This document shows positions 40,293-46,750 of a DNA stretch of 48,147 nt, piece after piece. A program made the position numbers and the translations under genes. Origin of the DNA: a virus; IMG/VR virus record IMGVR_UViG_3300047471_000431, positions 1 to 48,147 of that record; one strand, written 5' to 3'. The notes under the pieces were generated by a model. That model was not told where the DNA came from. It saw only the letters and a program-made list of their open reading frames with translations, and made no database searches. Position 1 is the first letter of the stretch, and each line of letters opens with the position of its first letter.

Positions 40293-41153
40293 TTGCACTT
40301 GTATATAGATCCGAGGGCGGGGTCCGATAAGCTTCTGCAAGAGTTCGAAGGTGAATGCGAGTCCATGATGCTAGATGCCGGGGATGTAGCCTTCTGGGGC
40401 AACGGTCCTGACGACGAGCCGTGGTTCATCGGTATTGAATACAAACAAGTCAGCGATCTTGTCGATTGTATCAAGAGCGGTAGATTCGCCGGTACGCAGC
40501 TGCCGGAAATGGTAAAACTATACAATGTATGTATTTTGCTCGTGGAAGGGCCTGCAGTGCCTGATTTCGGAAGACCTATCGCTGATTCATTCCGGCTGTG
40601 GAGACCGTTCGGCGGCGGGCGCGGTGTACAGTATGGTATCTCTTATCAGGCTTATGACAACTTCCAGACATCGGTAGCTATGACTGCGTTTTTGGCTGGG
40701 AAGCTGTTTATCGTAAAGCATTCCAGGGAGAAAAACGAGACCAAGCAGATTATCAAGGATCTATTTAAGCTCTATCAGAAGCCGTTCCACGAGCACACAA
40801 CGCTAAGTACGATAGACTTAACTAAGGCTATGCGTGCACACAATCAGTTGAGTCTCCTGCGTGTCGAGCCTGATGACCTGGATTATCCCAAGTTGGTGCT
40901 GCAGAAATCTCTATTCCAGATTAAGGGAATTGGATGGGAATTAGCTGGTGTTTTAGCGGAGAAGTTTGGTACTATCGAGGTCGCATTGCAGATTTCGCAA
41001 CGTGCGTGGGAAGAACTGGACCGTATCGGAAAGGGTCTAGCCAAGCGCGTTTTTACAACCCTTCACGGGTATGAAGATCCAAATTACAAACGTAAGAAAG
41101 GAAAATCTAATGAAGCTAAATCTGACGTACCAACTGGGGCCGAGAGCGGCTAG
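40293..41153 (+). CDS. ERCC4/XPF-type nuclease with HhH domain
   Basis: From TTG 40293, with AGGAG 8 nt upstream, the product has 286 residues. FIGIEYKQVSDLVDCIKSGR holds Glu49, Lys51 and Asp55 of the ERKxxxD nuclease motif with Arg changed to Tyr. Near 210-250, LFQIKGIGWELAGVLAEKFG is a helix-hairpin-helix. The C-terminus is basic. XPF nucleases cut branched DNA; a role in resolving recombination or replication forks is likely. The start of the next gene lies 44 nt inside the end. Confidence 0.8.
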   Translation: MHLYIDPRAGSDKLLQEFEGECESMMLDAGDVAFWGNGPDDEPWFIGIEYKQVSDLVDCIKSGRFAGTQLPEMVKLYNVCILLVEGPAVPDFGRPIADSFRLWRPFGGGRGVQYGISYQAYDNFQTSVAMTAFLAGKLFIVKHSREKNETKQIIKDLFKLYQKPFHEHTTLSTIDLTKAMRAHNQLSLLRVEPDDLDYPKLVLQKSLFQIKGIGWELAGVLAEKFGTIEVALQISQRAWEELDRIGKGLAKRVFTTLHGYEDPNYKRKKGKSNEAKSDVPTGAESG

Positions 41154-41790
41154 ATTCGCATTATGGACACTTGTGGTCGAGCTAGGTGTTATTTTTCTAG
41201 CATACATTCTTCTATCCATTCCCGCACCACCGCTTGAATCTGATACAAAAGTCATGCAGCGGCATATTGCCTATCTGGAGAATCGGCAGGAGACGCTGGA
41301 TCTCGCCATCGAATTCGGATTTGATCCGGTTATTGTCGATGTTACTCGTGAGCTGGCGCACAATACATTCCGTGACGAGTATGCCAAGCGCAAGAAACTC
41401 ACATGGCGCTTTATCAAGACAGAGCATGAGTTGACTTACATGATCCTCAGTTTGATTCAAACGGAGTCCCATGGCGATCCTAGGGCAATTAATGTGCCCA
41501 ATGGCCCGTCGTCCGGTATCGGTCTGACTCAACTTATCCTGTCTACAGCCCGGCTGTATGACCGCAGTGTGAATCAGCAGGAATTACAAACAATTCCGGT
41601 GCACTTGAAAATTGCTGTGCATTACTTTGTGGATCTTCTGGAGAAGTACAACGGAAATTATACGCTGGCGGTGCTGGCCTGGAATCGCGGTCCTGGAACT
41701 GTGGATCGGGTGATTGCTCTCGGCAATTCACCGGAAAATGGATATGCGAGAGCTGTGTTCGAGCAGGCTGCAGTGAGAAATTCGAAATGA
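41110..41790 (+). CDS. Membrane-anchored lytic transglycosylase (SLT domain)
   Basis: From ATG 41110 (AAAGGA upstream) the product has 226 residues. Residues about 15-37 form an N-terminal TM or signal anchor. The SLT domain shows MILSLIQTESHGDPRAI with catalytic Glu119, GIGLTQ, and AVLAWNRGPGTVDRV. It cleaves the glycan backbone of peptidoglycan. It is followed by two membrane proteins, which together look like a lysis group, although it lies in the early-strand block. An entry or signal-anchor-release endolysin role is possible. Confidence 0.85.
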   Translation: MKLNLTYQLGPRAARFALWTLVVELGVIFLAYILLSIPAPPLESDTKVMQRHIAYLENRQETLDLAIEFGFDPVIVDVTRELAHNTFRDEYAKRKKLTWRFIKTEHELTYMILSLIQTESHGDPRAINVPNGPSSGIGLTQLILSTARLYDRSVNQQELQTIPVHLKIAVHYFVDLLEKYNGNYTLAVLAWNRGPGTVDRVIALGNSPENGYARAVFEQAAVRNSK

Positions 41791-42146
41791 GTCCCAAAGT
41801 ATTTATTGCGGCATTAATTTCTGGCGTGTTTGTATCCTGTATTGCAGTCATGGCGTTCACAGTAGTGGCTGTTCATACCGATGCACAAAACGCTTTTGAA
41901 ATGGAAGTGCAGGCACAGCACGACGTTATACGTCTGCATAGTTTGGAGCGATCGTTACGCATCGAAGATAGGAAGGGGCATATTGTGAGAAAATTTGTTC
42001 AAGTAGCTGTGGCTGTCGGGGCGGGTGGATTTAAATATATTTACGCTGTAACAGATGACGGCGTCATCATGAAATATGACAGTATCGGCCCCGGTGGCGA
42101 GTTTGGGTGGGTTGAGCTGCCAAAAGCGCCTGACAAAATAGGTTAA
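41787..42146 (+). CDS. Single-TM protein next to transglycosylase
   Basis: The 119-residue product overlaps the previous stop (ATGA). A TM segment spans about 5-28, followed by a helix (AFEMEVQAQHDVIRLHSLERS) and a beta-like C-terminal domain (FKYIYAVTDDGVIMKYDSIG). It may be an inner-membrane spanin-like or accessory lysis protein; evidence is positional. Confidence 0.6.
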   Translation: MSPKVFIAALISGVFVSCIAVMAFTVVAVHTDAQNAFEMEVQAQHDVIRLHSLERSLRIEDRKGHIVRKFVQVAVAVGAGGFKYIYAVTDDGVIMKYDSIGPGGEFGWVELPKAPDKIG

Positions 42147-42151
42147 ATAAC

Positions 42152-42322
42152 ATGTGGTGGAAACTTACTATTTTGTTCACAGCTAATCTGTTTGCATATA
42201 CATTGCTGTATGTTACGTACGCGTGGGCAGCTAAGACTATGCCGTCTCGTATAGTCTGGACTGCCGCTGTACTAGCTGGAACGCTACTAGGATCTACGGT
42301 CGGTGAGCGGCTATTCAAATAA
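42152..42322 (+). CDS. 56-residue two-TM protein, candidate holin
   Basis: ATG 42152 opens 56 codons encoding two hydrophobic segments (about 4-26 and 35-50) joined by a short turn, with a basic end (GERLFK). This is the class II holin layout. It directly follows a transglycosylase and a TM protein. A weak AGG site precedes it. The size is near the minimum for holins. Confidence 0.65.
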   Translation: MWWKLTILFTANLFAYTLLYVTYAWAAKTMPSRIVWTAAVLAGTLLGSTVGERLFK

Positions 42323-42325
42323 TTG

Positions 42326-42354
42326 TTGACTCCACCATACAGCAGTGGTAAGAT
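42326..42354 (+). promoter_or_regulatory. Promoter for secreted-protein gene
   Basis: TTGACT (42326-42331), 17 nt, TAAGAT (42349-42354), directly after the holin-like gene. The leader of about 145 nt to the GTG at 42506 has several weak hairpins and no clear gene. Confidence 0.6.
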
Positions 42355-42505
42355 TCAATCTCGGTACGATTGATTTAGGTCAGTCGTAGCTGGCGTGCTT
42401 CGATCTGGGGGGATGATTTTTGTCGCCCCGTTCGAGGCCGCCCCATGTCGAGGCTTACATTTACAAAAAAGGAGCATTTGAAAAACTGTGAGGTAATATA
42501 AAAAA

Positions 42506-43177
42506 GTGTTGAAACTCAAATTGATTCTCTTATTGCTGTTCGTCAATTCCACCTGCTTCGCGCAGGTAACCCCGCCTCTGGAATCTCTTCCGGAGACACA
42601 CTCCGAATGTGTTCTTCCTCTTATCGACCCCCTATTCACGTACAATGTTGATAGTCTGGTTGACCAGACGGTTATGGTTTCTTTGTCTGACGGGTACACC
42701 GCAGCCTATTACGTGCCAGCCGGGTCCTATGTGCGGTCATTTGTGCCAAACACGGACGGTTTGTTCTCCTGGGTTTTGATACGCGGAACAGATAGACTCT
42801 CAGCCTATACCACATTGGAGCGTAATAACAACCTGCTCGTAACATGTAGTAATCCGAATATGCTGAAGCATACATTCGGAGGTACAGGATGGACCGGTGT
42901 AGCTATTGTAAATACCAACTCGGATAGGTTGGGTTTCGATTCTCCATCTTCTATACGTGTGAGTCTACTCGCTGAAGGCCACCAAATTGGCCGGACACTG
43001 GTAGTGCATCCTGGTACGCAAAGCATTGTTTGGTTGGCGCAGTTCTTGCCGGACGATTTTGACATGAACGAGTTTCACACATTTACTCTTGTGACGGACG
43101 TGCCCGGTGCTGGAATATTCCTAGTCAGCTATCGAGATCCGGTTCATCCGGCAAACGTTCTAGTCACAGAGTACTAA
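42506..43177 (+). CDS. Secreted protein, unknown
   Basis: The 223-residue product starts at GTG 42506 with GAGGT upstream. Residues 1-20 are a signal peptide (LLLLFVNSTCFAQ). The mature part is beta-rich with repeated short strands (GYTAAYYVPAGSYVRSF, GTGWTGVAIVNTNSDRLG) and few Cys. No enzyme motif is seen. It has its own promoter, unlike its neighbours. A host-surface or superinfection function is a guess. Confidence 0.7.
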   Translation: MLKLKLILLLLFVNSTCFAQVTPPLESLPETHSECVLPLIDPLFTYNVDSLVDQTVMVSLSDGYTAAYYVPAGSYVRSFVPNTDGLFSWVLIRGTDRLSAYTTLERNNNLLVTCSNPNMLKHTFGGTGWTGVAIVNTNSDRLGFDSPSSIRVSLLAEGHQIGRTLVVHPGTQSIVWLAQFLPDDFDMNEFHTFTLVTDVPGAGIFLVSYRDPVHPANVLVTEY

Positions 43178-43211
43178 AGAGCTTAAAAAATAGTCCTGCA
43201 TGTGGAAAATT

Positions 43212-43290
43212 TAGGGCCGCACTTGTGTTATTCTGCCTCCTCACTTTTCGGTGAGGATTAACAGATACCCCATGACAATTTGCGGCCCTA
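43212..43290 (+). promoter_or_regulatory. Structured leader around the RNR start codon
   Basis: TAGGGCCGCA (43212-43221) and TGCGGCCCTA (43281-43290) are a perfect 10-bp inverted pair enclosing the ATG at 43272. Inside lies a second hairpin, CCTCAC-TTTTCG-GTGAGG. Formation would place the ribosome site and start in a closed loop. No known cobalamin riboswitch consensus is seen. Confidence 0.55.
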
Positions 43291-44975
43291 CAGTCCCCTT
43301 CTGTGAAGAAGTTCATTCCCAGAAATATCGATCGGAAGGTGAATCTTTCCGTGAAGCAATCAATCGCGTAGCCTCTGCACTCCAAGATGATGATGAACAT
43401 TTCCACAAGATCCAGGAGATCATGCTGGATATGCGATTTATGCCCGGTGGCCGTATTCAAACGGCTATGGGCAGCACGAAGAACGTCACGCCATACTCCT
43501 GTTTTGTAATTCCCATCGAAGATAGTTTTGTAGACGGCTCCAATTCCATCATGAATGCTGCAACCAATGCGGCGACAACGATGCGAATGGGGGGAGGCGT
43601 GGGTTATGATTTCAGTTCTCTACGGCCTCGTGGCAGTCTTATTAAGAAACTCCAGTCGCTCTCTAGCGGTCCAATCAGTTTTATGCATATCTATGATGCG
43701 GTTTGCCGGGCAACGGCGTCCAGCGGGCATCGTAGGGGTGCTCAAATGTCTGTCTTGAGAGTAGACCACCCCGACATTGAAGAGTTCATTCACGCAAAGA
43801 ACAACCAGGATAAGCTAACGGGTTTCAATACCTCGATTGCTATCACGGACGAGTTCATGGCTGCGGTAATCAGCGGGAAGAAGTTCGCGCTGCGGTTTGG
43901 CGGGGAAGTCTACCGGTTTGTGGATGCGTTCGAGCTGTGGGAAAACATCATGCGATCAACATGGGACTGGGCTGAGCCTGGAGTCCTGTTTATCGATCAG
44001 ATCAACCGCATGAATAATCTATGGTATATCGAAAATCTGGTCGCCTGTAACCCTTGCTCCGAACAGCCCTTGCCTCCATTCGGGGCGTGTTTGCTTGGCA
44101 GCTTCAATCTCGTGAAGTACCTCGTTAAAGACAAGATGGATGGGCGCTGGAAGTTCGATTATGCCAGATTCGGGCGCGATATCTCTCCGATTGTCCGCAT
44201 GATGGATAATGTTGTCGATCGCGCAATTTATCCTATGGACGCGCAGTATCGTGAAGCGATATCTAAGCGTCGAATGGGTCTCGGAATTACCGGACTTGCG
44301 AATGCTGGTGAAGCTCTAGGGTATACGTATGGCAGTGCGGAATTCGTGCAGTTCGAGAACACAGTACTTCAAGAGTTGACGGAGTGTGCATACCGAGCGA
44401 GTGTTAATCGAGCGATCGAAAAGGGACCATTCCCGCTATTTGATAAAGAGAAGTACTGCGCTGGGAATTTTATCAAGTCTCTGAGTATAGAAACTCGGGC
44501 TGCGATATATGAACACGGTATTCGCAACAGTCACTTGACAAGCATTGCACCTACCGGTACGATCAGCTTCTGCGCGGACAATGTGTCGTCCGGGATTGAG
44601 CCTGTCTTTGCCTATGAGTTCGATCGCAGCGTGATTGAGTTCGGCGGAGTGCGTACAGAGAAGATCCAGGACTATGGCGTGAAGTTTCTCGGTGTGCACG
44701 GCAAGCGCTCTATGGATATCACGGCAGCGGAGCACATCAACGTTCTGGCTACGGCGCAGCGCTGGTCGGACAGTTCCGTGAGTAAGACCGTGAATATGAC
44801 CGGTGCTATGCCGTGGGAAGATTTCAAAGGAATCTACCTGGAGGCCTGGAAGCGCGGGGCTAAAGGTTGCGCGACGTTCAATTCGGACGGCAAACGGGCT
44901 GGGATGCTGGTTGCGAAAGAAGATCAGGCTGTGTCCTGCACGATCGGCCCGGACGGTAAGAAAGATTGCGGATAG
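43272..44975 (+). CDS. Class II (adenosylcobalamin-dependent) ribonucleotide reductase
   Basis: From ATG 43272 the product has 567 residues; a GTG at 43251 is the longer option. NPCSEQPLPPFGACLLGSF is the active-site loop with radical Cys and Glu; YSCFVIP carries one Cys of the reducing pair; APTGTISF and NSHLTSIAPTG are phosphate-binding; VSKTVNMTG fits the late barrel. The C-terminal SCTIGPDGKKDC provides the swinging Cys pair. No ATP cone and no small subunit gene are seen, in line with class II. It makes dNTPs for phage replication and needs host B12. An HNH gene starts directly after the stop. Confidence 0.9.
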   Translation: MTICGPTVPFCEEVHSQKYRSEGESFREAINRVASALQDDDEHFHKIQEIMLDMRFMPGGRIQTAMGSTKNVTPYSCFVIPIEDSFVDGSNSIMNAATNAATTMRMGGGVGYDFSSLRPRGSLIKKLQSLSSGPISFMHIYDAVCRATASSGHRRGAQMSVLRVDHPDIEEFIHAKNNQDKLTGFNTSIAITDEFMAAVISGKKFALRFGGEVYRFVDAFELWENIMRSTWDWAEPGVLFIDQINRMNNLWYIENLVACNPCSEQPLPPFGACLLGSFNLVKYLVKDKMDGRWKFDYARFGRDISPIVRMMDNVVDRAIYPMDAQYREAISKRRMGLGITGLANAGEALGYTYGSAEFVQFENTVLQELTECAYRASVNRAIEKGPFPLFDKEKYCAGNFIKSLSIETRAAIYEHGIRNSHLTSIAPTGTISFCADNVSSGIEPVFAYEFDRSVIEFGGVRTEKIQDYGVKFLGVHGKRSMDITAAEHINVLATAQRWSDSSVSKTVNMTGAMPWEDFKGIYLEAWKRGAKGCATFNSDGKRAGMLVAKEDQAVSCTIGPDGKKDCG

Positions 44976-45812
44976 ATGCCAGCTAAATATACTCCTGTTC
45001 CGGGAGAGATATACGGTTCTTGGACTGTAATCAGTGATGCAGGGGTAGGTCGAGATAGGTCTACTCTTGTTAAATGTGTTTGTGCATGCTCCCCAGCCAC
45101 TGAGCTTACACGAAAATATATCGATGTGCGTACTACGCAATCTTGCCGTCGCTGTAGTAATAAGTCTAGGTTAGCGATCCATAAACCTGTTCCAGGGCAG
45201 CAAATACAGAAATGGACAATTACCGGAATTGCTGGCCGAGACAAACGTAGACGTTTGTTAGTTCGATGCTTCTGTAGCTGCAACCCAACTATGGAATGCG
45301 TTCGAGACTACAGTAGATTGCTGCGTTCATCATCTGGATGTAGGAAGTGCTCTGCTGGCGATCCAGCATTGCGGACAAACCGGACAAAAGTCATTACTGC
45401 ATGGGTGAGTAGAGGACGAGGACGACCGAGAGGTAGTTATAAAGTAACATTGGAAACAAACTCAGAAAAGTTGGGGTTGCGTAGAGCGTATCATGCCTAC
45501 CAGTCTGGAGCGTATAGGCGCTATATTCAGTGGGATCTTTCGATGCGAGATTGCTCTGCCTTGTTTAAGGCAGATTGTCACTATTGCGGGATACCTCCTG
45601 CGCCGGTAGGAAAAGGTAAATGTGTATATATCCGCAATGGTATAGATCGCGTGGACAATGATAAAGGTTACATATCAGGTAACGTGGTGTCATGTTGTTC
45701 GGTATGTAATATCGCTAAGCGTATACGTACTCAGGAGGAGTTTGAAGCCTGGATTATCCGAGCTGCCGCGCACATTTCCTCCCGTCAAAAACCTCTTGCG
45801 GCTAGCGCCTGA
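44976..45812 (+). CDS. HNH homing endonuclease with two zinc repeats
   Basis: The 278-residue product begins at the base after the RNR stop. Two related repeats (about 10-62 and 70-130) each contain W(T)VI, a basic strand and C.C...C..C sets, probable zinc-based DNA-binding modules. The C-terminal part has CHYCG, NGIDRVDNDKGY and CSVCN: HNH with zinc pairs. The basic linker (GRGRPRGSYK) is an AT-hook-like DNA contact. Insertion right behind RNR is a usual site for homing genes in phages. Confidence 0.8.
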   Translation: MPAKYTPVPGEIYGSWTVISDAGVGRDRSTLVKCVCACSPATELTRKYIDVRTTQSCRRCSNKSRLAIHKPVPGQQIQKWTITGIAGRDKRRRLLVRCFCSCNPTMECVRDYSRLLRSSSGCRKCSAGDPALRTNRTKVITAWVSRGRGRPRGSYKVTLETNSEKLGLRRAYHAYQSGAYRRYIQWDLSMRDCSALFKADCHYCGIPPAPVGKGKCVYIRNGIDRVDNDKGYISGNVVSCCSVCNIAKRIRTQEEFEAWIIRAAAHISSRQKPLAASA

Positions 45813-45824
45813 CTGGTGTATACT
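45796..45824 (+). promoter_or_regulatory. Promoter giving a leaderless transcript
   Basis: TTGCGG (45796-45801), 17 nt, TATACT (45819-45824). The ATG at 45833 is 8 nt after the -10, where transcription would start. Confidence 0.6.
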
Positions 45825-45832
45825 GCACGGTC

Positions 45833-46246
45833 ATGACACGACTCCAGGCTCTAGATAAGCAGTTAGAAGATCTGCAAGAGAAGCGTGCAAAGGCTCTTCG
45901 CACATTCCGGCTGCGATGTAAACATCTCCACATTATCGAAGAAGAATATAAGCCGTGTGATGCCGGGAGATCTGATCCTCCATACCGTATATGTGCAGAC
46001 TGTGGGGCGATTGAGCGCGGCTGGTACTGCGGATACCACGTTCTAACTACGGCAGACGACACTACTGCTAAGATCCCAGCACGTAAAATTGTGCAAACGA
46101 TCAAAGCTGGGCAGCGGCACACGATTCCTGTGATGAGGAATCACTGGCCAATCTACTATGTCGGACAGAGCCATGCCAATTTTGTAGGCGGAGGCGTAAA
46201 AAGTTACGAGTCACTGATTGCAATTCCACCGGTAAAGAAGCCCTAG
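45833..46246 (+). CDS. Small protein with coiled coil and zinc ribbon
   Basis: The 137-residue protein has an N-terminal coiled coil (LQALDKQLEDLQEKRAKAL), then CKH, CD, CADCGAIERGWYCGYH: a zinc ribbon. The remainder is basic. It is probably leaderless: no ribosome site, -10 box 8 nt before the ATG. Function unknown. Confidence 0.65.
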   Translation: MTRLQALDKQLEDLQEKRAKALRTFRLRCKHLHIIEEEYKPCDAGRSDPPYRICADCGAIERGWYCGYHVLTTADDTTAKIPARKIVQTIKAGQRHTIPVMRNHWPIYYVGQSHANFVGGGVKSYESLIAIPPVKKP

Positions 46247-46260
46247 ATCTGCTGCCGCAA

Positions 46261-46290
46261 ATTGATCACCCGTTTGAGGGTCTGAGTCAC
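46261..46290 (+). repeat. Left copy of duplicated polymerase 5' segment
   Basis: Thirty bases encode IDHPFEGLSH in a frame that then stops (TAA at 46297-46299). The same ten residues are encoded again at 46747-46776 with six base changes, all synonymous. This copy is the stranded original 5' end of the polymerase gene. Confidence 0.8.
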
Positions 46291-46300
46291 ACTACATAAG

Positions 46301-46750
46301 ATGCCATATAAGAATAAGGCTGTTAAGGCGGCATATGCCAAACTATGGTACCAGAACAATAAGGATAGGTCTAGGAACTCTAAACGTGTGTGGCGTAAGA
46401 TGCGCGGAGAGCATTTTCTCCATTCCGAGCGCAAACATAATAAAGAACGTGCACGTAAAATTAGATTACTAGCATTACAGCGTTACGGTAATCTCTGCAA
46501 GTGTTGTGGAGAAACAATCACAGAATTCCTAACTTTTGATCATATCAATGCTGACGGGGCCGCTGAGCGCCGTGCTATAGGAAGAGTTCAGCTTATGTGG
46601 AAATTGGCGTACGGCCCATTGCGCAGTGATATTCAAATATTATGTGCTAACTGTAATTCATCATTAGGTTTCTATGGGTTCTGCCCGCATAACCCTACCG
46701 TACACAGGCCGATTATCAGAAACGGGAGACCATGCAAGAACGCCACATAG
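46301..46750 (+). CDS. HNH endonuclease inserted at the 5' end of the polymerase gene
   Basis: The 149-residue product has a Lys/Arg-rich helical N-terminus (KAAYAKLWYQNNKDRSRN), then CKCCGE, LTFDHINADGAAERRAIG and CANCNSSLGFYGFC: a zinc HNH. The start at ATG 46301 has no ribosome site. Its last 19 bases overlap the polymerase start ATG 46732 (with GGGAGA upstream). It sits between the two copies of the polymerase segment, as expected for a homing gene that landed in the polymerase 5' end. Confidence 0.85.
   Translation: MPYKNKAVKAAYAKLWYQNNKDRSRNSKRVWRKMRGEHFLHSERKHNKERARKIRLLALQRYGNLCKCCGETITEFLTFDHINADGAAERRAIGRVQLMWKLAYGPLRSDIQILCANCNSSLGFYGFCPHNPTVHRPIIRNGRPCKNAT

Noticed and set aside
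43178-43271. Cobalamin riboswitch before the class II RNR
   Set aside because: The leader is too short and lacks the conserved B12-box; only the inverted repeat is present.
44436-45140. A 234-codon minus frame across RNR and HNH
   Set aside because: It crosses two well-supported plus genes and has no family pattern.
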